The notes under the pieces are model-generated. The model ran no database searches, was not told the origin of the DNA, and was given only the letters and a program-made list of their open reading frames with translations. Positions 44,317 through 53,155 of a stretch of 64,000 nucleotides of DNA are shown in pieces. Source of the DNA: Paenibacillus sp. YPG26 (lineage in GTDB: Bacteria; Bacillota; Bacilli; Paenibacillales; Paenibacillaceae). The position numbers and the translations under genes were made by a program. Within the stretch, counting starts at the first letter, position 1; each line of letters opens with the position of its first letter. The stretch covers positions 2,130,001 to 2,194,000 of the forward strand of contig NZ_CP084530.1 in NCBI RefSeq assembly GCF_023704175.1, written 5' to 3'.

Positions 44317-45411
44317 ATGAACAAGCTTCCCGTTCGAATATCAGGACTTGCCATAACGTTATCATTGTTCCAGTTAGGAAGCACCACACTCTTCCTGCTG
44401 GGCGGGACAGCCAAGCAGGATGCGTGGATATCCATGTCAATAGGAGCAGTAAGCGGTCTCCTTCTGCTGCTCCTATATCTTGTAATCTATAATCTCGATG
44501 CCAAAAAAGACCTGTTCGAACTCTTCCGCAAGTATTTTGGTAAGATTATGGGTAGTGTGATCGCATTAGCCTTTGTTGCCTATTTCACTTATGAGGCTTC
44601 CCGGAATCTGCGTGACCTGGGTGAATTAACTGTGATGACACTGCTTGACAGAACCCCTTTATTCTTCACTTTGCTGGTTGCCATCATCGTAATTGCAAAT
44701 AGCGTGAGATATGGCCCCAGGGTATTTTTTATTATATGTACGACTCTGATGCCTGTCCTTGTTCTCGCCTATGGTCTGCTGCTTCTGTTCATATCTATAA
44801 CTGGAAATGTCCATCTTGAATTCCTCCTGCCTGTACTGGAGAACGGAATAGGACCTGTATTATCAGCAGCGATCCCCGAGCTTGTCTCATTTCCATTTGG
44901 TCAGACCGTGCTGTTCCTTGTCTTCTTTCCCTTTGTCCCGAAGAGCCGACATATGAACAAGACGATCCTGTACGCCTACTGCATCACGGCTCTAATTCTA
45001 ATTGTTCTGAATCAGCTCGTCATTCTGATACTAGGACCCGGAATCGCGGCGAACAGTACCTATCCTTTGCTCCAGGTCGTGCAGATCATCCAATTGACCA
45101 AGGTACTCGAGCGAACCGATGCGCTTTTTACACTGGTTCTCTTCCTGGGGCTTGGAATAAAGATAACCTGCTTTTATCTCGGTGCGGTAATCGGTCTCTA
45201 TAGAATCACTTCAGTTGACATCAGAATATGGGTGATTCCGCTGGGAACCGTGATCCTGCTGCTCTCCCTTATGTCCAAGGATTACACAGAATTCATATGG
45301 ATTGGACTTCATTTCACCGTCACAAAGGTATTTCCCCTGTTCCAGATTGCTCTCCCGATCCTGCTGATCTCTGTCATGCTGCTTCGCAAGAATAAAAGAA
45401 AAGAAGGCTGA
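44317..45411 (+). CDS. GerB-family spore germination permease (B subunit)
   Basis: The 364-residue protein has about ten membrane segments and belongs to the amino acid/polyamine permease-related GerB family; the B subunit is the one thought to bind the germinant. AAGGAG lies 11 bases before the ATG. It closes the A-C-B operon and overlaps a terminator hairpin at its stop. Confidence 0.92.
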   Translation: MNKLPVRISGLAITLSLFQLGSTTLFLLGGTAKQDAWISMSIGAVSGLLLLLLYLVIYNLDAKKDLFELFRKYFGKIMGSVIALAFVAYFTYEASRNLRDLGELTVMTLLDRTPLFFTLLVAIIVIANSVRYGPRVFFIICTTLMPVLVLAYGLLLLFISITGNVHLEFLLPVLENGIGPVLSAAIPELVSFPFGQTVLFLVFFPFVPKSRHMNKTILYAYCITALILIVLNQLVILILGPGIAANSTYPLLQVVQIIQLTKVLERTDALFTLVLFLGLGIKITCFYLGAVIGLYRITSVDIRIWVIPLGTVILLLSLMSKDYTEFIWIGLHFTVTKVFPLFQIALPILLISVMLLRKNKRKEG

Positions 45412-45425
45412 TATCCAGCCTTCTT
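45401..45425. terminator. bidirectional terminator between gerB-type and Nudix genes
   Basis: AAGAAGGCTG pairs with CAGCCTTCTT around ATATC. The minus-strand side continues TTTTCTTTTATT, so it also serves the Nudix gene. Confidence 0.7.
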
Positions 45426-45430
45426 CATGC

Positions 45431-45829
45431 CTATTCAAGCCACTTCAGCGCGTAAAGCTGCTCGAAGATCTTCTGACTTACCTGAGAGACAAGATCCAGA
45501 TCTTTGTAATTCAACCAAGCCAGTTCCTCGATCTCGGAGGCCGGGCTTAAGGTGCCTGTGAAGCTTGCGGTATAACATGTCATCTTCACCTTGATATCCT
45601 TGGACTTCCCGTGAGCTTCGGCCTCGAATATACCGAAGAATTTGATGGTGTCGAGTTCAATCTGTACGGATAGCTCTTCCGCAATCTCCCGAATCAGCGT
45701 GCTTTTATCACTTTCTCCAGGGTCTCTTTTCCCGCCTGGCAGGTAGAAGCTCTCTTGTCCTCTCGACCGGGCGCACAGAACCTGGCCATTCTTCACATGA
45801 ATCCATGCAATCTTGTCGATTGTATTCAC
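45431..45829 (-). CDS. Nudix hydrolase
   Basis: The 132-residue protein has a full Nudix box, GGKRDPGESDKSTLIREIAEEL (read from residue 32, catalytic REIAEE). Members split nucleoside diphosphates linked to another group; the substrate is unknown. The start is a GTG at 45829 behind AGGGGG. Confidence 0.9.
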   Translation of the reverse strand: MNTIDKIAWIHVKNGQVLCARSRGQESFYLPGGKRDPGESDKSTLIREIAEELSVQIELDTIKFFGIFEAEAHGKSKDIKVKMTCYTASFTGTLSPASEIEELAWLNYKDLDLVSQVSQKIFEQLYALKWLE

Positions 45830-45948
45830 TCCAAAGTCCCCCTAATTGGTATACTTCTACGCAGACTTGCGCACCAGATTTCTATTCTACCAAATTTTCA
45901 TAATATTCACACTCGATTTCCTCTGGCATTCAGGGCATGTGCACAGTC

Positions 45949-45976
45949 ACCAAATGCCGGTTATCCGCCTACAATA
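45949..45976 (+). promoter_or_regulatory. sigma-K-like promoter of tgl
   Basis: AC at 45949-45950, 17 bases, CCTACAATA (45968-45976), one mismatch from the CATANNNTA pattern of the mother-cell factor sigma-K, which drives tgl in B. subtilis. Confidence 0.4.
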
Positions 45977-46009
45977 GAAGAAAGCTTGACAAGATTGGAG
46001 GAAGATATC

Positions 46010-46798
46010 GTGATTGTTATTGGTGATCACACGCCGAGTGAGCAGATCAGTCAGTTGATTGGCTCCGAGTCCGCGAGGGCCATCATAATGCAGAAGGAAA
46101 AGAGTTCATTCACATACTGGTATCCTAATCTGGACGCTCTGAGATTTGAATTACAGCTAAGAGAAGAGATCACGTCTGCAGCAAGAAGGTTGAATTCCAG
46201 TGGTGCCAAGTTCGCCAAGTTCAATAACTCACGCTGTAATGAGGCGTACTGGAATCGGGAGAGCAATGGAGGCTTCCGGTTGAAGCAAGGAGTCGAGCCA
46301 TCGAAAGCCATTCAGGACATTTACGAGAACGGGCCGTTGTATGCTTTTGAGTGCGGTACTGCTATAGTTATTGTCTGGTATAAAGCGGTAATTGAGTCGA
46401 TCTCCCCGGATGCCTTTGACGTCTATTTCACCAATCTGTTCCTGTGGGATGGAGAGCATGACCCCAATCTTGTCCTGAAAAAGCTAGAACAACACGAGGA
46501 TGCCTGTCCTGGCGATGTCCAGTATTTCGAGAATCCCGATGTAGATCCGGATAAGCCCGAGTGGCAGGGTGAAAATGTGGTTCTGCTGCAGACTAATCTC
46601 TATTACGGGCATGGAATTGGCATTGCAACCTCGGAGCGGATTATCGCAGCGTTGAACAAGCGACGTAAGCCGAACAGCAGCATTTCAGCCTATCTAACCA
46701 AGTATGTGCTTCATCCGGATTTTGAGTTTTTGAGACAATTTCAAGCTAAACCGGTCACGGCACGCATCGGAGGACAAATGCTGCAGGTGTGGGCTTAA
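46010..46798 (+). CDS. tgl: spore-coat protein-glutamine gamma-glutamyltransferase
   Basis: Tgl cross-links spore coat proteins between Gln and Lys. The 262-residue protein matches B. subtilis Tgl along its length: SSGAKFAKFNNSRCNEAYW, PSKAIQDIYENGPLYAFECGTAIVIV with the catalytic Cys, PEWQGENVVLL and YGHGIGI. The start is a GTG at 46010, 8 bases after GGAGG; the frame is open far upstream, into the region opposite the Nudix gene, but nothing supports an earlier start. Confidence 0.93.
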   Translation: MIVIGDHTPSEQISQLIGSESARAIIMQKEKSSFTYWYPNLDALRFELQLREEITSAARRLNSSGAKFAKFNNSRCNEAYWNRESNGGFRLKQGVEPSKAIQDIYENGPLYAFECGTAIVIVWYKAVIESISPDAFDVYFTNLFLWDGEHDPNLVLKKLEQHEDACPGDVQYFENPDVDPDKPEWQGENVVLLQTNLYYGHGIGIATSERIIAALNKRRKPNSSISAYLTKYVLHPDFEFLRQFQAKPVTARIGGQMLQVWA

Positions 46799-46809
46799 CG
46801 GGCACAAAG

Positions 46810-46839
46810 AAGCCTTGAAGGTCTATGCCTTCAAGGCTT
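46810..46839 (+). terminator. hairpin after tgl
   Basis: AAGCCTTGAAGG pairs perfectly with CCTTCAAGGCTT around a 6-base loop, just after the tgl stop. Confidence 0.65.
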
Positions 46840-46878
46840 CAGTCAGCTCTGCTGCAGCAGTCAGTACAGCCGCAAGGA

Positions 46879-47025
46879 TTACTTATCTCGCCCTTTTTGC
46901 TTGAGTGCTTCGCGCAAAATAACTTCAATCTGTGCATTGACACTGCGAAGCTCGTCTTGTGCCCATTTCTCCAGAGCTTCATATACTTTGGGATCGAGAC
47001 GAAGCGGGAAATTCTTCCTTGCCAT
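46879..47025 (-). CDS. 48-residue Arc-like ribbon-helix-helix protein
   Basis: The small frame reads [21 protein letters not shown], then [20 protein letters not shown], ending KQKGRDK. A basic beta strand with PLRLD, a first helix and [12 protein letters not shown] as second helix is the ribbon-helix-helix (Arc/MetJ) DNA-binding pattern. Its ATG overlaps the stop of the SPFH gene by one base (TAATG), so it is translationally coupled. It may regulate its own operon; no toxin is visible. Confidence 0.85.
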   Translation of the reverse strand: MARKNFPLRLDPKVYEALEKWAQDELRSVNAQIEVILREALKQKGRDK

Positions 47026-47867
47026 TAATAAATAGTTCCGGTGTTGATTATAGGTTGGGCAGAGCGTTCAGAGACCATTGCAACCATCAGATTGTTAATC
47101 ATTTGCGCTTTCTTCTCATCATCAAGTTCGGCGACTCCGCTGGCTTCAATGGTTGCCATAGTTGATTTGACCATTTCAACAGCTCCTTCTACGATGATCT
47201 TGCGTGCTGACAGAATAGCTGTAGCTTGTTGTCTCTGAAGCATGGCATGTGCAATCTCAGGAGCGTAGGCCAAATGCATCAATCTTGCCTCAATCACCTC
47301 AACACCCGCTAGTTCGAGACGCTTTTGCAGATCCGTGCGAAGTTCATTTGCAATCTCGTCCGCATTCGCACGAAGAGACAGGACCCCTTCCACATCATGG
47401 TTATCGTATGGGTATTTACTGGCAATATGACGAAGACCTGTCTCACTCTGAATTTGAACAAAGCGGTCATAGGAATCCACGCCAAAGGCGGCTCTTGCCG
47501 AATCGGTAACCCGGTAGACAATTACAGCAGCAATCTCAATCGGATTTCCTGAGACATCATTAACCTTTAGCTTCTCCGAGTTAAAGTTGATCACCTTGAG
47601 AGAGATCGTCTTGCGAACCGAGAACGGAGTTGTGAAGTATAAGCCGGCTTCATTGATCGACCCTATATATTTACCCAAAAAAGTGATCACCTTGGATTCA
47701 TTCGGACCTACGACGACAAAACTGGATGCCGACAAGGCAGAAATGACAAAAAAGGCTGTTCCCGCTGGCTGTCCGTTCAGGACCAGCAGCACACCTGCAC
47801 CTACCAGAATCAAGAGAAATACTGCGGCGATAAGTCCGCCAATTCGAAATGCCTGTTTTTCCTCCAC
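47025..47867 (-). CDS. SPFH-domain (stomatin/prohibitin-like) membrane protein
   Basis: The 280-residue protein has two hydrophobic N-terminal segments (about 8-30 and 36-50), an SPFH domain ([18 protein letters not shown] ... [28 protein letters not shown]) and a C-terminal coiled coil ([24 protein letters not shown]). SPFH proteins form large membrane-bound assemblies that organise lipids or proteases. The start is a GTG at 47867 after AAGGGGG. It is paired with a ribbon-helix-helix gene. Confidence 0.87.
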   Translation of the reverse strand: MEEKQAFRIGGLIAAVFLLILVGAGVLLVLNGQPAGTAFFVISALSASSFVVVGPNESKVITFLGKYIGSINEAGLYFTTPFSVRKTISLKVINFNSEKLKVNDVSGNPIEIAAVIVYRVTDSARAAFGVDSYDRFVQIQSETGLRHIASKYPYDNHDVEGVLSLRANADEIANELRTDLQKRLELAGVEVIEARLMHLAYAPEIAHAMLQRQQATAILSARKIIVEGAVEMVKSTMATIEASGVAELDDEKKAQMINNLMVAMVSERSAQPIINTGTIY

Positions 47868-47972
47868 TTACAATTCCCCCTTTAAAATAACTAATTAATT
47901 TCATATCAATGTGATATCACTTTTATATTACTTTTATATCATCACTTCCACATTTTATCAATGGGTAAAATA

Positions 47973-47997
47973 AAAAAACCTCTATTCGAGGTTTTTT
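47973..47997 (-). terminator. terminator of the YdhK-like gene
   Basis: AAAAAACCTC pairs with GAGGTTTTTT around TATTC; symmetrical, with T runs for both directions. Confidence 0.75.
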
Positions 47998-48014
47998 GGG
48001 GGTTGGTGTTCATA

Positions 48015-48566
48015 TCACTTTGCTGTAAGCTCGTCTTCTGTTACCCACTTATGATTGGTCACCTTGGGTCCGCCATTGGTAGGCGTATAATCAATCATGT
48101 ACACGGTTGTACGCTCGGCTGAGTCGATGGTTGCCTTGGCTCCCTTCATGCCTTTCATATGATCCGCTTCAAGGACCACTTCATCGCCAGGATTATAAGA
48201 CTCGGCTTGCGCGGCTTGAAGTTCTTCGTGAATCACCCATTTGTGATTGGGAACCTGCTCTCCGCCAGTTACCGGAGTATAGGTCACGGCATAAACGATC
48301 GTGTCGTAAGCACCCACTATGGTTCCAGTTGCCCCCTTCATACCGGACATGTGGTCAGTCTGAACCATTGCTTGGCTTCCTACTTTGTAGGTAGGATTTG
48401 CTGCACTCTTCAGCTCAGGCGGCACCTCTCCTGACCCCGAGTGGTCCATTTCCTCATGACTGCCAGAAGAATGGTCAGAGGACGAAGTCTCCTGCTCATT
48501 ACCGTTCCCGCACCCGCTCAGCAAGAGAATGAGGACAGCAGCGATCAATAACCATTGTTTTTTCAT
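48015..48566 (-). CDS. YdhK-type lipoprotein with two DUF1541 repeats
   Basis: The 183-residue protein has a lipobox (LLLSGC), a His/Ser/Glu/Met-rich linker (HSSGSHEEMDHSGSG) and two DUF1541 repeats. Each has a DHM-GMKGA segment, VY-YTPV/TNGG and NHKWV-EEL. The many His and Met residues suggest metal (copper) handling, which is inference. I start at the ATG at 48566 (GAGGAG 8 bases upstream) over a GTG three codons earlier. Confidence 0.88.
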   Translation of the reverse strand: MKKQWLLIAAVLILLLSGCGNGNEQETSSSDHSSGSHEEMDHSGSGEVPPELKSAANPTYKVGSQAMVQTDHMSGMKGATGTIVGAYDTIVYAVTYTPVTGGEQVPNHKWVIHEELQAAQAESYNPGDEVVLEADHMKGMKGAKATIDSAERTTVYMIDYTPTNGGPKVTNHKWVTEDELTAK

Positions 48567-48638
48567 AAAGTACACTCCTCTGTAATCAAATGTTCAATAT
48601 CTATACTATACCCTCCTAAGGTATATTGCAAACTTAAC

Positions 48639-49919
48639 TCACGCATTTACATTTGTAGAACTTTTTTGCACTGAAGCCGGGCGTGCTCTCCGCCAGTTCA
48701 GCTTATGAATTCCCCACTGCTCCATGAAGTAAGCTAACGGAATCATCATCAGCAGCATCGTAGGATAGAAATAGCGCTCCATCGTTATAAATGGCAGATA
48801 AATTACCACAAAATAAGCAACAACTGCCAAAAAGCCATAGTGTGCAGATGTTCTGTACCGAAGCATTTTGCACACGCCTGCAATACTGAGGATTAGATAT
48901 AAGATATGCTGCAGAGCAGCTAGCCAAAAGGGAATACCGAATATAGGCGCCCAGTAGAACGGAACAATGATCAGCCGAATTAATTTGCCAAAAAGCAGCC
49001 AGGCTCCAAATGTGATCGGATGATGGGTAATCTGATATTTGAAGATCAGCTCAGCCAGCTCTTTCTGCTGTTCTTCCGAACCGTGACGATAAGTCTTATA
49101 TAATTCTTCGTGGTCTCTGATGAAATCTTGAGGTTCTTGTCCATTGATCAACATGCCGAGCAGCAGCGGATTGGCGGACGAATTAGTTAATGGGATGAAT
49201 TGATGGAAGACTTGATAATTCCGAACCCACCAAGGACTTAAGCAAATGATCAAGGTGAGACCTAAAATGATGGTGTTTCTAGCTATCAACTGAAATTTCT
49301 CTCTACGGACTAACCAGATTAATCCAATAATCAGAGGAAGCATCGCTGCGGTGGGTCTGAAATAAATAGCACCCGCAATAGCCAAACCGAGAATTACATA
49401 ATCGCGCTTGCGGTTCGTATCTAAGGCATTTAACAACAGATAAGTCAGCAGCAGCAAAAAAAAGGTGAAACAGGTCTCAGTCAGAATCAAATCAGCCGCA
49501 TAATAAATAGGAACATACGCAGCCGCCAGGATAACCGCGAGCTTGGCCGTCCGCTTCCCAAAAAGACGATCAGTAATTAAATAGATGAGTCCTACTGAAG
49601 CTGAAGTCAAAAGGGCCTGGAATATACGAAAAGCATAAATTCCGGCATCCCCTGTTCCAAACACCTTCATAATACCGGCTATCAACACAGGCAGCCCAGG
49701 CATTATAAAAGCGGATAGTGTCGTAACCGGGTTATAATAGATTAATTGACCATGCTCGAGCAAATACTGCCCGCTTCGCAAATACCTGACATCATCGTTA
49801 TCCAGCTTGCTAAAGCTTCCTAGAAGCAGTGAATGCTGGTGAACAAATATAGTAAGAACACATACTGCAAATACAACACCACAAATCCATAACACAAACC
49901 AGTCTCTCTTCTTCTCCAT
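48639..49919 (-). CDS. GT-C fold glycosyltransferase (ArnT/PMT-like)
   Basis: The 426-residue membrane protein has about ten to eleven hydrophobic segments. Early in the sequence it has the acidic loop LDNDDVRYLRSGQYLLEHG and then NPVTTLSAFIMPGLPVLIAG, a pattern of the GT-39/83-like family that uses polyprenyl-phosphate sugars outside the membrane. Acceptor and sugar are unknown. It stands alone. Confidence 0.82.
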   Translation of the reverse strand: MEKKRDWFVLWICGVVFAVCVLTIFVHQHSLLLGSFSKLDNDDVRYLRSGQYLLEHGQLIYYNPVTTLSAFIMPGLPVLIAGIMKVFGTGDAGIYAFRIFQALLTSASVGLIYLITDRLFGKRTAKLAVILAAAYVPIYYAADLILTETCFTFFLLLLTYLLLNALDTNRKRDYVILGLAIAGAIYFRPTAAMLPLIIGLIWLVRREKFQLIARNTIILGLTLIICLSPWWVRNYQVFHQFIPLTNSSANPLLLGMLINGQEPQDFIRDHEELYKTYRHGSEEQQKELAELIFKYQITHHPITFGAWLLFGKLIRLIIVPFYWAPIFGIPFWLAALQHILYLILSIAGVCKMLRYRTSAHYGFLAVVAYFVVIYLPFITMERYFYPTMLLMMIPLAYFMEQWGIHKLNWRRARPASVQKSSTNVNA

Positions 49920-50017
49920 TTCCCTCTCTCTTTCACTAATAATTCGATTCCATAGTTATCATATACGTTCTTGAGTAGAATCTCTACCTCAGTGAAATAG
50001 TTGTCTTCATAACAAAA

Positions 50018-50041
50018 AGCCGCTCAATTCCTTGAGCGGCT
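50018..50041 (-). terminator. terminator of the acetyltransferase gene
   Basis: AGCCGCTCAA pairs with TTGAGCGGCT around TTCC and is followed on the minus strand by TTTTTG. Confidence 0.75.
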
Positions 50042-50102
50042 CCCTAAATTTAATTCATTCCGCACACCTCGGCGACTAGCAGGCAGGAACGAATTCTTGC
50101 TT

Positions 50103-50381
50103 TTACGATCTCTGCCAGACATCCTCGTATTCCTTGCGGCGCCGGAACTGGGCATCGGCATACGAGCATGCGGGTATGATCCGGTTATGAGTCTCACGGG
50201 CATGCTCCACAACCCGGCGAATCAGTTCTTCTGCCAGCTTCTGACCCCGCATTTCCTCGGCCACGTAGGTATGATCAATAACCAGAGTACCTTCACCCGC
50301 TGGCTTAAAGGTTACCTCGGCGATCATCTGTCCATTTTCTTTAATTACAAATGCGTTGTCTTCCTGTATCGTCTCTCTCAT
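50103..50381 (-). CDS. small GNAT-type acetyltransferase (YjdJ-like)
   Basis: The 92-residue protein is a short GNAT domain: NGQMIAEVTFKPAGEGTLVIDHTYV, then MRGQKLAEELIRRVVEHAR for acetyl-CoA binding and IIPACSYA. This is the YjdJ/N-acetyltransferase type of about 90-95 residues. Start at 50381 with AGGAG 9 bases upstream rather than 12 codons earlier. Confidence 0.87.
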   Translation of the reverse strand: MRETIQEDNAFVIKENGQMIAEVTFKPAGEGTLVIDHTYVAEEMRGQKLAEELIRRVVEHARETHNRIIPACSYADAQFRRRKEYEDVWQRS

Positions 50382-50492
50382 CTCAAGCTGCTCCTCTCTT
50401 GTTCGAAAGATCCTCACTAGTTATATACCCGTCTTGCATCGCTTTCATACATAGGATAGCCTACTCAGGATCCGCTAACATGTGATCCGGTT

Positions 50493-50517
50493 GTTTAAAT
50501 AACCGAAGAACGGGTAA
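50493..50517 (+). promoter_or_regulatory. sigma-B-like promoter
   Basis: GTTTAA (50493-50498), 13 bases, GGGTAA (50512-50517) closely fits the general-stress sigma-B pattern. It would give a 90-base leader before the small gene at 50619. Confidence 0.45.
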
Positions 50518-50535
50518 TTTCCTATACATGATGGA

Positions 50536-50576
50536 ATGAACTTCTGTTACCGCGGTTGATGCGGTCTCAAGTTCAT
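50536..50576 (+). promoter_or_regulatory. structured leader of the small protein gene
   Basis: ATGAACTT (50536-50543) pairs with AAGTTCAT (50569-50576), and inside it ACCGC pairs with GCGGT around a 7-base loop. It lies 42 bases before the ATG and has no T run. Confidence 0.4.
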
Positions 50577-50618
50577 CCATTTAGCTAGACCAATTCTCAG
50601 AAAGAGGAGTGTACGACC

Positions 50619-50825
50619 ATGAATAAGAAACTGATGTTCACTGCAGCAGCGATGGGCGCCGCCTATCTGATGAGAAATCCGGAGTCCCGCCAGAAGCTGA
50701 TGGGACAAGTGCAGAACTTTAGCAAATCCGGTACGGGTGCTTCTATCGGTAAATACCTGAATCAATTTGGCCTGGGGAAAAGCTCAAGCTCCACTTCGGT
50801 CACCAACAGCTCTAACCCAAATTAA
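50619..50825 (+). CDS. small hypothetical protein
   Basis: This 68-residue protein has a hydrophobic start (MFTAAAMGAAYLMRNP), a basic middle and a Ser/Thr/Asn-rich tail. GAGGAG lies 10 bases before the ATG. I do not recognise the family. A sigma-B-like promoter and a terminator frame it as a single gene. Confidence 0.7.
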   Translation: MNKKLMFTAAAMGAAYLMRNPESRQKLMGQVQNFSKSGTGASIGKYLNQFGLGKSSSSTSVTNSSNPN

Positions 50826-50868
50826 TCTCAACTAAGCTTAAAGTGGATAATAACCACGCACATGAAAT

Positions 50869-50907
50869 AACCGCTCTCCGGGGACTGCCGGGGGGCGGTT
50901 GTTTTTT
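50869..50907 (+). terminator. intrinsic terminator after the small gene
   Basis: AACCGC...GCGGTT with CCGG/CCGG inside, followed by GTTTTTTG. Confidence 0.7.
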
Positions 50908-50924
50908 GTGTTTTATATAAGGAA

Positions 50925-52964
50925 TCAATCCTCGCCGTACTTGATCCGGTATATTTTGGCCATCGCATGAACGCGATCTGTCACATTTAGCTTCTTGAAG
51001 ATGTTGGTCACATGATTCTTAACCGTGTGAACGCTAATTTTCAAATATTGACCTACTTCATTATTATTCAGGCCCTCGAGGATCAAATGTAAAATTTCCT
51101 TCTCCCTGTTAGTCAAATCCAAAGTCAAAATCACACTCTTTAAATCTGTTAATTCCTCAATCTGCTCATGGCCGATCTCCACCTTAGTGGTACCGGAACA
51201 TTCATGGGAAGAGTCATGACAAGCTTCAAGAGTGCTCATGCATAATTCCTTTAGATCATGGTCCAGGAAATCCCAGCTTGCCTTTTTATCTTCCTTGATA
51301 ATCCCTATATATATGAATCCGAGGATTTTAGTCGATACACTAAGCTCTTCAGAGTCTGTGCGGCCTGGTAAGGTATACATTTCCTGCATTAGCCTCCATT
51401 CAGGTGTGTGGCTGATACGCTTAACCAGATAGTCCTGATTATAAGGGAGCACTCTACAAATATTTAGCAGCAGCTCTGTATGTTCCTGTGATATTTGCAC
51501 AGCAGCCGCCAACCTACTTAGTACCTTCATTGCCAAATGAGTGGCATGATACTGCTTGTCGTTCATCTCCCCCATACTCGAATGCAGAACTTCAAAAATG
51601 GATTCATCCTTGTGAGGAGGCAGTTCATTAGAGGATTCCAGTCCACTCTGTCTAAAAAATGTATTCACCATGCCAAGGATACAGGAAGCTTGCCGCAAAT
51701 CTGCATTCTCAGCAAATTCAATTGTAAAGAGGCCCTGCTGCTGTTGCCCCATAAGTATATAAAAGTGTATACAATGTTGTTCCACCCACAAGCTCACCGG
51801 GGATGGATTCGCGGAGCGCCCTGCAATATCACGGTGTAATGTCAGTATGTCATGCGACATATCTCCGCGGTACATGAAATCCCCATTCGTTGAGGAGAAG
51901 CATGTGAACTTGCCGTTATTTACAGTCTGACAGAAATCCAAAATCTTATAAAAAACATGCTTGCTTTCTTTGGCGTAAGTAGTAACATCCATTAATTCCA
52001 GCCAATTATAAAATACAGCTTCGATATATTGATAAGTTCGCAGCTTGGCGTTATTTGTCTTCCTCTGGGATATGAAATGTACAATGAAATTCAGCGCTTT
52101 AAGTAAATTTTTGCTGATATCCATATCTTTGAAAGAGCCCCCGAAGATCATGCCAACTACAGTCTCATCTTCCTTAATCGGAAAGCCGAACAGATGATTC
52201 GGAAATACACCATGTCTGTTGAAGAATTCAGCCTTGTGATTATCGCTGCCTTTACTCCAGTATAAATTCTGCCCTGTTATAACCGCTTTGCCGAGAAGTC
52301 CTTCTCCGATATAAAATTTCTTGTCAGCTAAATGCCGGACATGTTCACCACAGATATGCTTGATGACAAATACATCATCCTGATTCTTGAGAGCCAGGCC
52401 TAGGAAATCAAAGGATTCTATTCTGAGCAGGTCGTTCAGTACTTTGGAGTTATACTGGTTGTAGTCCACCACGTTATAATCCAGGTCTCCTAATGATTCA
52501 ATGACCTCAAGTATCCGTTCAGGTATTGAATAAGTGGTCTCCACTTTAGCTTTATTTGACAGCAGGTGATATAACTTTGACATTTTATTTTTTCTGGTAT
52601 CCAACTCAATTTCGTCGAGCCTAATCAGGAACTCTCCGATCCTGTCAGCCTCCATTCCTTCACGGCTGCCTTCAACCAAGAAAGGCCCTGCAGCTATAAA
52701 TCGGTTAGACTCACTCACTTTAAATGCAGGAGAAATGATATAGAAAAGGCCTGACGTATATGATTTGTACGACAAATTCACCACTGTAGGATGATTTAAG
52801 TGCAATGATACCTCTTGCAGCTCTAACAAATAGTCATTAGATTCATAAACCGGTAATCCGCTTTCCACCACTGCATACTCGATACTTCCATTCAAATTAA
52901 CAAGTAACAGGGGAAGTCCGATATATTCTGAATATACCTCTATTAGTTCTCTCGTTGCCTGCAT
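50925..52964 (-). CDS. GAF-like sensor with LuxR-type DNA-binding domain
   Basis: The 679-residue cytoplasmic protein has an N-terminal sensor region (about 1-150, PAS/PocR-like appearance), a GAF-like domain (about 175-310, FDFLGLALKNQDDVFVIKHI ... GEGLLGKAVITGQNLYW), a helical middle and a C-terminal LuxR helix-turn-helix (about 615-675: LTNREKEILHLILEGLNNNEV, SVHTVKNHVTNIFKKLNV). It lies after the chemosensory operon but behind a terminator, so it is likely a separate transcript. Its signal and targets are unknown. Confidence 0.85.
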   Translation of the reverse strand: MQATRELIEVYSEYIGLPLLLVNLNGSIEYAVVESGLPVYESNDYLLELQEVSLHLNHPTVVNLSYKSYTSGLFYIISPAFKVSESNRFIAAGPFLVEGSREGMEADRIGEFLIRLDEIELDTRKNKMSKLYHLLSNKAKVETTYSIPERILEVIESLGDLDYNVVDYNQYNSKVLNDLLRIESFDFLGLALKNQDDVFVIKHICGEHVRHLADKKFYIGEGLLGKAVITGQNLYWSKGSDNHKAEFFNRHGVFPNHLFGFPIKEDETVVGMIFGGSFKDMDISKNLLKALNFIVHFISQRKTNNAKLRTYQYIEAVFYNWLELMDVTTYAKESKHVFYKILDFCQTVNNGKFTCFSSTNGDFMYRGDMSHDILTLHRDIAGRSANPSPVSLWVEQHCIHFYILMGQQQQGLFTIEFAENADLRQASCILGMVNTFFRQSGLESSNELPPHKDESIFEVLHSSMGEMNDKQYHATHLAMKVLSRLAAAVQISQEHTELLLNICRVLPYNQDYLVKRISHTPEWRLMQEMYTLPGRTDSEELSVSTKILGFIYIGIIKEDKKASWDFLDHDLKELCMSTLEACHDSSHECSGTTKVEIGHEQIEELTDLKSVILTLDLTNREKEILHLILEGLNNNEVGQYLKISVHTVKNHVTNIFKKLNVTDRVHAMAKIYRIKYGED

Positions 52965-53092
52965 TCATCTCATTCCTTATTACTATTAAAGTTAATTCTT
53001 CATTCATTTTACATTGTCTTTTCTATAATCGGACAGAAATCGGTCTAATTTAGACTAAAAACGACAATTTATGCCTAATTTTTTACAAATTA

Positions 53093-53118
53093 AAGGGTGA
53101 TTCATTTGAATCACCCTT
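53093..53118 (-). terminator. terminator of the chemosensory/partner-switch operon
   Basis: AAGGGTGATTCA pairs with TGAATCACCCTT around TT; TTTAATTTG follows on the minus strand. It separates the operon from the LuxR-type gene. Confidence 0.7.
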
Positions 53119-53155
53119 CTCCATTGCTATATAGATCTTGTATGAAAGACCATTA

